This document shows positions 36,564 through 48,162 of a stretch of 64,000 nt of DNA, piece by piece. The position numbers were made by a program, and so were the translations under genes. The stretch's first letter is position 1, and each line of letters begins with the position of its first letter. Source of the DNA: Rugalucina vietnamica (Eukaryota; Mollusca; Bivalvia; Lucinida; Lucinidae); the NCBI GenBank assembly GCA_964017185.1, contig OZ024870.1, positions 66,712,312 to 66,776,311 of the forward strand. Reading direction: 5' to 3'. The notes under the pieces are model-generated. The model saw only the letters and a list, made by a program, of their open reading frames with translations. It did not search any database and was not told the origin of the DNA.

Positions 36564-39500
36564 GTTCTAAAATTTAAGTTCATATAGCGCATTTGACCAA
36601 AAAAACTAAATTCGAACAGTCAACGATTCAAAAAACTAAGTTCGAAAAAAACTTTGATTTTGACACAAAAAAACTAAGTTCGAATAGTCAACTGTCAACT
36701 GGTTGACGGTTGACTATTCAAAAAAATAAGTTAGATTTTTCCAACATAGAAAAAACTTTGATTTTGACCCAAAAAAACTAAGTCCGAATAGTCAACTGTC
36801 AACTAGTTGTCGGATGACTATTCGAAAAACTAAGTTCGATTTTTCCAACATAGAAAAAACTTTGATTTTGACCCAAAAAAACTAAGTCCGAATAGTCAAC
36901 TGTCAACTAGTTGTCGGTTGACTATTCGAAAAACTAAGTTCGATTTTTTTCCAACATAGAAAAAACTTTGAATGTGACCCAAAAAAACTAAGTCCGAATA
37001 GTCAACTGTCAACTAGTTGTCGGTTGACTATTCGAAAAACTAAGTTCGATTTTTTTCCAACATAGAAAAAACTTTGATTTTGACCCAAAAACCTAAGTCC
37101 GAATAGTCAACTGTCAACTAGTTGTCGGTTGACTATTCGAAAAACTAAGTTCGATTTTTTTCCAACATAGAAAAAACTTTGATTTTGACCCAAAAAAAAC
37201 TAAGTCCGAATAGTCAACTGACAACTAGTTGTCGATTGACTATTCGAAAAACTAAGTTCGATTTTTTTCCAACATAGAAAAAACTTTGATTTTGACCCAA
37301 AAAAACTAAGTCCGAATAGTCAACTGACAACTAGTTGTCGGTTGACTATTCGAAAAACTAAGTTCGATTTTTTTCCAACATAGAAAAAACTTTGATTTTG
37401 ACCCAAAAAAACTAAGTCCGAATAGTCAACCGACAACTAGTTGTCGGTTGACTATTCGAAAAACTAAGTTCGATTTTTTTCCAACATAGAAAAAACTTTG
37501 ATTTTGACCAAAAAAAAAACTAAGTCCGAATAGTCAACTGACAACTAGTTGTCGGTTGACTATTCGAAAAACTAAGTTCGATTTTTTTCCAACATAGAAA
37601 AAACTTTGATTTTGACCCAAAAAAACTAAGTCCGAATAGTCAACTGACAACTAGTTGTCGGTTGACTATTCGAAAAACTAAGTTCGATTTTTTTCCAACA
37701 TAGAAAAAACTTTGATTTTGACCCAAAAAAACTAAGTCCGAATAGTCAACTGACAACTAGTTGTCGGTTGACTATTCGAAAAACTAAGTTCGACTATTCG
37801 AAAAACTAAGTTCGATTTTTTTCCAACATAGAAAAAACTTTGATTTTGACCCAAAAAAAAACTAAGTCCGAATAGTCAACTGACAACTAGTTGTCGGTTG
37901 ACTATTCGAAAAACTAAGTTCGATTTTTTTCCAACATAGAAAAAACTTTGATTTTGACCCAAAAAAACTAAGTCCGAATAGTCAACGGACAACTAGTTGT
38001 CGGTTGACTATTCGAAAAACTAAGTTCGATTTTTTTCCAACATAGAAAAAACTTTGATTTTGACCCAAAAAAAACTAAGTCCGAATAGTCAACTGACAAC
38101 TAGTTGTCGGTTGACTATTCGAAAAACTAAGTTCGATTTTTTTCCAACATAGAAAAAACTTTGATTTTGACCCAAAAAAACTAAGTCCGAATAGTCAACT
38201 GACAACTAGTTGTCGGTTGACTATTCGAAAAACTAAGTTCGATTTTTTTCCAACATAGAAAAAACTTTGATTTTGACCCAAAAAAACTAAGTCCGAATAG
38301 TCAACAGTTGTCGGTTGACTATTCGAAAAACTAAGTTCGATTTTTTTCCAACATAGAAAAAACTTTGATTTTAACCCAAAAAAACTAAGTCCGAATAGTC
38401 AACTGACAACTAGTTGTCGGTTGACTATTCGAAAAACTAAGTTCGATTTTTTTCCAACATAGAAAAAACTTTGATTTTGACCCAAAAAAAACTAAGTCCG
38501 AATAGTCAACTGACAACTAGTTGTCGGTTGACTATTCGAAAAACTAAGTTCGATTTTTTTCCAACATAGAAAAAACTTTGATTTTGACCCAAAAAAACTA
38601 AGTCCGAATAGTCAACTGACAACTTGTTGTCGGTTGACTATTCGAAAAACTAAGTTCGATTTTTTTCCAACATAGAAAAAACTTTGATTTTGACCAAAAA
38701 AAAAACTAAGTCCGAATAGTCAACTGACAACTAGTTGTCGGTTGACTATTCGAAAAACTAAGTTCGATTTTTTTCCAACATAGAAAAAACTTTGATTTTG
38801 ACCAAAAAAAACTAAGTCCGAATAGTCAACTGACTAGAAAAAACTTTGATTTTGACCCAAAAAAACTAAGTCCGAATAGTCAACTGACAACTAGTTGTCG
38901 GTTGACTATTCGAAAAACTAAGTTCGATTTTTTTCCAACATAGAAAAAAGTTTGATTTTGACCCAAAAAAACTAAGTCCGAATACTCAACTGACAACTAG
39001 TTGTCGGTTGACTATTCGAAAAACTAAGTTCGATTTTTTTCCAACATAGAAAAAACTCTGATTTTGACCCAAAAAAAAACTAAGTCCGAATAGTCAACTG
39101 ACAACTAGTTGTCGGTTGACTATTCGAAAAACTAAGTTCGATTTTTTTCCAACATAGAAAAAACTTTGATTTTGACCCAAAAAAACTAAGTCCGAATAGT
39201 CAACTGACAACTAGTTGTCGGTTGACTATTCGAAAAACTAAGTTCGATTTTTTTCCAACATAGAAATAACTTTGATTTTGACCCAAAAAAACTAAGTCCG
39301 AATAGTCAACTGACAACTAGTTGTCGGTTGACTATTCGAAAAACTAAGTTCGATTTTTTTCCAACATAGAAAAAACTTTGATTTGACCCAAAACAACTAA
39401 GTCCGAATAGTCAACTGACAACTAGTTGTCGGTTGACTATTCGAAAAACTAAGTTCGATTTTTTTTCCAACATAGAAAAACTTTTATTTTGACCCAAAAA

Positions 39501-42500
39501 AAACTAAGTCCGAATAGTCAACTGACAACTAGTTGTTGGTTGACTATTCGAAAAACTAAGTTCGATTTTTTTCCAACATAGAAAAAAACTTTGATTTTGA
39601 CCAAAAAAAACTAAGTCCGAATAGTCAACTGACTAGAAAAAACTTTGATTTTGACCCAAAAAAACTAAGTCCGAATAGTCAACTGACAACTAGTTGTCGG
39701 TTGACTATTCGAAAAACTAAGTTCGATTTTTTTCCAACATAGAAAAAACTTTGATTTTGACCCAAAAAAACTAAGTCCGAATAGTCAACTGACAACTAGT
39801 TGCCGGTTGACTATTCGAAAAACTAAGTTCAATTTTTTTCCAACATAGAAAAAACTTTGATTTTGACCCAACTAAGTCCGAATAGTCAACTGACAACTAG
39901 TTGTCGGTTGACTATTCGAAAAACTAAGTTCGATTTTTTTCCAACATAGAAAAAACTTTGATTTTGACCCAAAAAAAACTAAGTCCGAATAGTCAACTGA
40001 CAACTAGTTGTCGGTTGACTATTCGAAAAACTAAGTTCGATTTTTTCCAACATAGAAAAAACTTTGATTTTGACCCAAAAAAACTAAGTCCGAATAGTCA
40101 ACCGACAACTAGTTGTCGGTTGACTATTCGAAAAACTAAGTTCGATTTTTTCCAACATAGAAAAAACTTTGATTTTGACCCAACAAAACTAAGTCCGAAT
40201 AGTCAACTGACAACTAGTTGTCGGTTGACTATTCGAAAAACTAAGTTCGATTTTTTTCCAACATAGAAAAAACTTTGATTTTGACCCAAAAAAACTAAGT
40301 CCGAATAGTCAAAAAACTAAGTTCGAAAAAAACTTTGATTTTGACACAAAAAAACTAAGTTCGAATAGTCAACTGTCAACTGGTTGACGGTTGACTATTC
40401 AAAAAAATAAGTTAGATTTTTCCAACATAGAAAAAACTTTGATTTTGATCCAAAAAAACTAAGTCCGAATAGTCAACTGTCAACTAGTTGTCGGATGACT
40501 ATTCGAAAAACTAAGTTCGATTTTTCCAACATAGAAAAAACTTTGATTTTGACCCAAAAAAACTAAGTCCGAATAGTCAACTGTCAACTAGTTGTCGGTT
40601 GACTATTCGAAAAACTAAGTTCGATTTTTTTCCAACATAGAAAAAACTTTGAATGTGACCCAAAAAAACTAAGTCCGAATAGTCAACTGTCAACTAGTTG
40701 TCGGTTGACTATTCGAAAAACTAAGTTCGATTTTTTTCCAACATAGAAAAAACTTTGATTTTGACCCAAAAACCTAAGTCCGAATAGTCAACTGTCAACT
40801 AGTTGTCGGTTGACTATTCGAAAAACTAAGTTCGATTTTTTTCCAACATAGAAAAAACTTTGATTTTGACCCAAAAAAAACTAAGTCCGAATAGTCAACT
40901 GACAACTAGTTGTCGATTGACTATTCGAAAAACTAAGTTCGATTTTTTTCCAACATAGAAAAAACTTTGAATGTGACCCAAAAAAACTAAGTCCGAATAG
41001 TCAACTGTCAACTAGTTGTCGGTTGACTATTCGAAAAACTAAGTTCGATTTTTTTCCAACATAGAAAAAACTTTGATTTTGACCCAAAAACCTAAGTCCG
41101 AATAGTCAACTGTCAACTAGTTGTCGGTTGACTATTCGAAAAACTAAGTTCGATTTTTTTCCAACATAGAAAAAACTTTGATTTTGACCCAAAAAAAACT
41201 AAGTCCGAATAGTCAACTGACAACTAGTTGTCGATTGACTATTCGAAAAACTAAGTTCGATTTTTTTCCAACATAGAAAAAACTTTGATTTTGACCCAAA
41301 AAAACTAAGTCCGAATAGTCAACTGACAACTAGTTGTCGGTTGACTATTCGAAAAACTAAGTTCGATTTTTTTCCAACATAGAAAAAACTTTGATTTTGA
41401 CCCAAAAAAACTAAGTCCGAATAGTCAACTGACAACTAGTTGTCGGTTGACTATTCGAAAAACTAAGTTCGATTTTTTTCCAACATAGAAAAAACTTTGA
41501 TTTTGACCAAAAAAAAAACTAAGTCCGAATAGTCAACTGACAACTAGTTGTCGGTTGACTATTCGAAAAACTAAGTTCGATTTTTTTCCAACATAGAAAA
41601 AACTTTGATTTTGACCCAAAAAAACTAAGTCCGAATAGTCAACTGACAACTAGTTGTCGGTTGACTATTCGAAAAACTAAGTTCGACTATTCGAAAAACT
41701 AAGTTCGATTTTTTTCCAACATAGAAAAAACTTTGATTTTGACCCAAAAAAAAACTAAGTCCGAATAGTCAACTGACAACTAGTTGTCGGTTGACTATTC
41801 GAAAAACTAAGTTCGATTTTTTTCCAACATAGAAAAAACTTTGATTTTGACCCAAAAAAACTAAGTCCGAATAGTCAACGGACAACTAGTTGTCGGTTGA
41901 CTATTCGAAAAACTAAGTTCGATTTTTTTCCAACATAGAAAAAACTTTGATTTTGACCCAAAAAAAACTAAGTCCGAATAGTCAACTGACAACTAGTTGT
42001 CGGTTGACTATTCGAAAAACTAAGTTCGATTTTTTTCCAACATAGAAAAAACTTTGATTTTGACCCAAAAAAACTAAGTCCGAATAGTCAACTGACAACT
42101 AGTTGTCGGTTGACTATTCGAAAAACTAAGTTCGATTTTTTTCCAACATAGAAAAAACTTTGATTTTGACCCAAAAAAACTAAGTCCGAATAGTCAACAG
42201 TTGTCGGTTGACTATTCGAAAAACTAAGTTCGATTTTTTTCCAACATAGAAAAAACTTTGATTTTAACCCAAAAAAACTAAGTCCGAATAGTCAACTGAC
42301 AACTAGTTGTCGGTTGACTATTCGAAAAACTAAGTTCGATTTTTTTCCAACATAGAAAAAACTTTGATTTTGACCCCAAAAAAACTAAGTCCGAATAGTC
42401 AACTGACAACTAGTTGTCGGTTGACTATTCGAAAAACTAAGTTCGATTTTTTTCCAACATAGAAAAAACTTTGATTTTGACCCAAAAAAACTAAGTCCGA

Positions 42501-45500
42501 ATAGTCAACTGACAACTAGTTGTCGGTTGACTATTCGAAAAACTAAGTTCGATTTTTTTCCAACATAGAAAAAACTTTGATTTTGACCAAAAAAAAAACT
42601 AAGTCCGAATAGTCAACTGACAACTAGTTGTCGGTTGACTATTCGAAAAACTAAGTTCGATTTTTTTCCAACATAGAAAAAACTTTGATTTTGACCAAAA
42701 AAAACTAAGTCCGAATAGTCAACTGACTAGAAAAAACTTTGATTTTGACCCAAAAAAACTAAGTCCGAATAGTCAACTGACAACTAGTTGTCGGTTGACT
42801 ATTCGAAAAACTAAGTTCGATTTTTTTCCAACATAGAAAAAAGTTTGATTTTGACCCAAAAAAACTAAGTCCGAATACTCAACTGACAACTAGTTGTCGG
42901 TTGACTATTCGAAAAACTAAGTTCGATTTTTTTCCAACATAGAAAAAACTCTGATTTTGACCCAAAAAAAAACTAAGTCCGAATAGTCAACTGACAACTA
43001 GTTGTCGGTTGACTATTCGAAAAACTAAGTTCGATTTTTTTCCAACATAGAAAAAACTTTGATTTTGACCCAAAAAAACTAAGTCCGAATAGTCAACTGA
43101 CAACTAGTTGTCGGTTGACTATTCTAAAAACTAAGTTCGATTTTTTTCCAACATAGAAATAACTTTGATTTTGACCCAAAAAAACTAAGTCCGAATAGTC
43201 AACTGACAACTAGTTGTCGGTTGACTATTCGAAAAACTAAGTTCGATTTTTTTCCAACATAGAAAAAACTTTGATTTGACCCAAAACAACTAAGTCCGAA
43301 TAGTCAACCGACAACTAGTTGTCGGTTGACTATTCGAAAAACTAAGTTCGATTTTTTTTCCAACATAGAAAAAACTTTTATTTTGACCCAAAAAAAACTA
43401 AGTCCGAATAGTCAACTGACAACTAGTTGTTGGTTGACTATTCGAAAAACTAAGTTCGATTTTTTTCCAACATAGAAAAAAACTTTGATTTTGACCAAAA
43501 AAAACTAAGTCCGAATAGTCAACTGACTAGAAAAAACTTTGATTTTGACCCAAAAAAACTAAGTCCGAATAGTCAACTGACAACTAGTTGTCGGTTGACT
43601 ATTCGAAAAACTAAGTTCGATTTTTTTCCAACATAGAAAAAACTTTGATTTTGACCCAAAAAAACTAAGTCCGAATAGTCAACTGACAACTAGTTGCCGG
43701 TTGACTATTCGAAAAACTAAGTTCAATTTTTTTCCAACATAGAAAAAACTTTGATTTTGACCCAACAAAACTAAGTCCGAATAGTCAACTGACAACTAGT
43801 TGTCGGTTGACTATTCGAAAAACTAAGTTCAATTTTTTTCCAACATAGAAAAAACTTTGATTTTGACCCAAAAAAACTAAGTCCGAATAGTCAACTGACA
43901 ACTAGTTGTCGGTTGACTATTCGAAAAACTAAGTTCGATTTTTTTCCAACATAGAAAAAACTTTGATTTTGACCCAAAAAAACTAAGTCCGAATAGTCAA
44001 CTGACAACAAGTTGTCGGTTGACTATTCGAAAAACTAAGTTCGATTTTTTTCCAACATAGAAAAAACTTTGATTTTGACCCAAAAAAAACTAAGTCCGAA
44101 TAGTCAACTGACAACTAGTTGTCGGTTGACTATTCGAAAAACTAAGTTCGATTTTTTTCCAACATAGAAAAAACTTTGATTTTGACCCAAAAAAACTAAG
44201 TCCGAATAGTCAACCGACAACTAGTTGTCGGTTGACTATTCGAAAAACTAAGTTCGATTTTTTCCAACATAGAAAAAACTTTGATTTTGACCCAACAAAA
44301 CTAAGTCCGAATAGTCAACTGACAACTAGTTGTCGGTTGACTATTCGAAAAACTAAGTTCGATTTTTTTCCAACATAGAAAAAACTTTGATTTTGACCCA
44401 AAAATAACTAAGTCCGAATAGTCAACTGACAACTAGTTGTCGGTTGACTATTCGAAAAACTAAGTTCGATTTTTTTCCAACATAGAAAAAACTTTGATTT
44501 TGACCCAAAAAAACTAAGTCCGAATAGTCAACTGACAACTAGTTGCCGGTTGACTATTCGAAAAACTAAGTTCAATTTTTTTCCAACATAGAAAAAACTT
44601 TGATTTTGACCCAACAAAACTAAGTCCGAATAGTCAACTGACAACTAGTTGTCGGTTGACTATTCGAAAAACTAAGTTCAATTTTTTTCCAACATAGAAA
44701 AAACTTTGATTTTGACCCAAAAAAACTAAGTCCGAATAGTCAACTGACAACTAGTTGTCGGTTGACTATTCGAAAAACTAAGTTCGATTTTTTTCCAACA
44801 TAGAAAAAACTTTGATTTTGACCCAAAAAAACTAAGTCCGAATAGTCAACCGACAACTAGTTGTCGGTTGACTATTCGAAAAACTAAGTTCGATTTTTTT
44901 CCAACATAGAAAAAACTTTGATTTTGACCCAAAAAAACTAAGTCCGAATAGTCAACTGACAACTAGTTGTCGGTTGACTATTCGAAAAACTAAGTTCGAT
45001 TTTTTTCCAACATAGAAAAAACTTTGATTTTGACCCAAAAAAACTAAGTCCGAATAGTCAACTGACAACTAGTTGTCGGTTGACTATTCGAAAAACTAAG
45101 TTCGATTTTTTTCCAACATAGAAAAAACTTTGATTTGACCCAAAAAAACTAAGTCCGAATAGTCAACTGACAACTAGTTGTCGGTTGACTATTCGAAAAA
45201 CTAAGTTCGATTTTTTTCCAACATAGAAAAAACTTTGATTTTGACCCAAAAAAAACTAAGTCCGAATAGTCAACTGACAACTAGTTGTCGGTTGACTATT
45301 CGAAAAACTAAGTTCGATTTTTTTCCAACATAGAAAAAACTTTGATTTTGACCCAAAAAAAACTAAGTCCGAATACTCAACTGACAACTAGTTGTCGGTT
45401 GACTATTCGAAAAACTAAGTTCGATTTTTTTCCAACATAGAAAAAACTTTGATTTTGACCCAAAAAAAACTAAGTCCGAATAGTCAACTGACAACTAGTT

Positions 45501-46374
45501 GTCGGTTGACTATTCGAAAAACTAAGTTCGATTTTTTTCCAACATAGAAAAAACTTTGATTTTGACCCAAAAAAACTAAGTCCGAATAGTCAACCGACAA
45601 CTAGTTGTCGGTTGACTATTCGAAAAACTAAGTTCGATTTTTTTCCAACATAGAAAAAACTTTGATTTGACCCAAAACAACTAAGTCCGAATAGTCAACT
45701 GACAACTAGTTGTCGGTTGACTATTCGAAAAACTAAGTTCGATTTTTTTTCCAACATAGAAAAAACTTTTATTTTGACCCAAAAAAAACTAAGTCCGAAT
45801 AGTCAACTGACAACTAGTTGTTGGTTGACTATTCGAAAAACTAAGTTCGATTTTTTTCCAACATAGAAAAAAACTTTGATTTTGACCAAAAAAAACTAAG
45901 TCCGAATAGTCAACTGACTAGAAAAAACTTTGATTTTGACCCAAAAAAACTAAGTCCGAATAGTCAACTGACAACTAGTTGTCGGTTGACTATTCGAAAA
46001 ACTAAGTTCGATTTTTTTCCAACATAGAAAAAACTTTGATTTTGACCCAAAAAAACTAAGTCCGAATAGTCAACTGACAACTAGTTGTCGGTTGACTATT
46101 CGAAAAACTAAGTTCGATTTTTTTCCAACATAGAAAAAACTTTGATTTTGACCCAAAAAAACTAAGTCCGAATAGTCAACTGACAACTAGTTGTCGGTTG
46201 ACTATTCGAAAAACTAAGTTCGATTTTTTTCCAACATAGAAAAAACTTTGATTTTGACACAAAAAAAACTAAGATCGAATAGTGGCAGAAAAAAGCTAAG
46301 TGCAAAGTTGACCAAAAATAACTTAGTTTTTTGAATAGTCAACCGTCAACCGACAACCGACAACTAACTTGACG
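36228..46374 (-). repeat. Satellite array 2: about 95 monomers, inverted relative to array 1
   Basis: The same roughly 106-bp monomer as array 1, reverse-complemented (ACATAGAAAAAACTTTGATT, TTGACCCAAAAAAACTAAG, TCCGAATAGTCAAC, ACAACTAGTTGTC, GGTTGACTATTCGAAAAAC). The left, inner edge is divergent over 36228-36700 and contains the cap module at 36281-36319, a stray C-run/A-run block near 36507-36560, and monomers with CAACTGGTTG. The right, outer edge ends sharply at 46374 with the cap at 46273-46313. No genes; ORFs inside are repeat artefacts. Confidence 0.98.
36661..44300 (-). repeat. Higher-order duplication of about 3.7-3.9 kb inside array 2
   Basis: The TTGACACAAAAAAAC variant at 36661 recurs at 40342, and the AATGTGACCC variant at 36971 recurs at 40652, both offset 3681. 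It then appears again 318 bp on (three monomers) at 40970. Downstream markers (a truncated monomer at 38301/42194, a doubled GACTATTCG at 37791/41684, a deletion at 38828/42721) are offset 3893, that is 3681 plus two monomers. The right-hand limit of the duplicate is approximate. Confidence 0.9.
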
Positions 46375-46436
46375 AATGGTCATTGTAGTTTAGTGTTGAA
46401 TCCGATCAAAAGACCGCCTTTAATATGTCTTTGTTG

Positions 46437-46500
46437 TCAGACAGACAGACAGACAGACAAATACGTTTATTCATAGCTCTGAACATAACAATGTTATAAG
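46437..46500 (-). mobile_element. Probable LINE 3' tail with (GTCT)n
   Basis: On the minus strand the text reads GCTATGAATAAACG, then ATTTGTCTGTCTGTCTGTC. This is a polyadenylation-signal-like AATAAA followed by a terminal short tandem repeat, the same layout as the other LINE 3' ends in this window. No coding remnant was found upstream of it, so the fragment boundaries are open. Confidence 0.5.
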
Positions 46501-48162
46501 AGCAAATTTACAATACACACATATCATGAGACATGTTAAGCAACAATAGATAAACAGTGTGGTAAATGACAAGGGAGGCAAATCTTGAGCCTATACTAAA
46601 GCGTTAACATTCCAAGTTAGCTTACTTTACAGAAGTTTGTTTGTTTATTTGTTTGATTATCCATTAACATCCAGTCAACATTTTTTCAGTCAGAAAGAAA
46701 AAAGGTGAGTCGGCAATTTCACCATAGCTACATGTACATCAAGGCGTGCTACATGTATACGGTCCCAGATCAATCTGTCTTTAATTGGGCATACTGATCA
46801 GGCATGGTAGCTAATTTTGATGCAATACTATACTTGTATACATACGGCTAATGTGTAAAGTGAAATAAATACATAAATAGAAGCTATGAGTCAATGACTG
46901 ATCTCAAATGAACAAAAGCGAAAAAAGCGTGTCTTAAGGTCAACAAAAAGTTCATACATGAATTCACTGGGTCACAGCCGCGTATCAGGTTCATGATATC
47001 CACGTGCGATGAGGCGGTTCACGTGTTTTTATATATTTATGGTGGCTAGCACGTGTTACGGATCCGCAGTTGTGACACAGTAAAGTCTTGAATGGAATAT
47101 GTTCCGCCAGAAGGTTTTCAAGAACAAGTAGGTTTGTTAATGTTTCTATTAAGGTTTAACGTCCTACTAATTATTTCAGTCATGTCGGGCGCTACATGTT
47201 TTTGTATTTACCAATATGATTAGTTAAACACTAGTTAGAGCATGAGTTAATAAACTAATGGTGAACCGTGTCTGCACAGCGTGGTGATCTAGAGGTTACC
47301 CTTATCTCCAGAATATGACCCTTATGTTCCACAAGAGTCATACCTATGGGGAGAGGGAATCATATACAAGTCAAGTTTGATATTTTCAGGTCACAGCCTT
47401 GTGCCCTTAACGAACTCGAAATTTTAAGGGCATCACCAGCTGTTTTATGGAGCAATCAATTATTGTTATAAATTGTTGGGCAAGTCGATGTGCAGATGAG
47501 TTCACATGCTTATTGTACATATAGACATTATGAAGCCTGACTATATAACTAAATTTGATGTAAAAAATAGTGTTGTCATTTTTAATCGTTGCAACCGGTA
47601 GGGGGAGAACCTCTCCGTCTATTTATTCAAAGTCGTAGAGGCCAACAGACCATGTTTATTATTCAGGCCTACAGAGATATTTGACTGCCCAATATAGAGG
47701 GTGCCGGTCAGCATATGCCATGGTGTGACTGGTCCGCACATATAATTATTTAATAAACAGAGAGGTAGTCCCTCGCCCAGTTTTGTTCCATTTTTATTCT
47801 GGTTTACAATATAATAAAAGGAAATGCATCATACTTTCTTTTAACCCAGAACTCGACATGAGAGACGGGTCCTCAATTGTTCCCAGCCTGGGTACGAAGA
47901 GGTGAGGACAACTAGTGTGCTTAGCGGCATTAGCCAAGGCAAATCATTTATGTCATGATGATTTAGTCAGTAAGGTCCGCTCTCTCATGTCAGTTTCCGG
48001 TTCCATGTGGAAACATAAAACAAATAACAAAGAAACATTTACAAAATGGATGGGCAAAAGATAATGTGTATTGGAAAGATTCTTATTGGCTACATTTCAG
48101 TGTTAAATTTAGTATTGTAAGCCGTTAAAAATATTATAGTTTACGCTGAGATCGCAGTTTAT
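46501..48162. other. No recognisable gene
   Basis: Unique-looking sequence. No ORF with a family signature and no clear repeat structure. Confidence 0.6.

Noticed and set aside
47870-47985. tRNA-like text around GGTCCTCAATTGTTCCCAGC
   Set aside because: No consistent acceptor pairing and box A and box B spacing could be found by eye.
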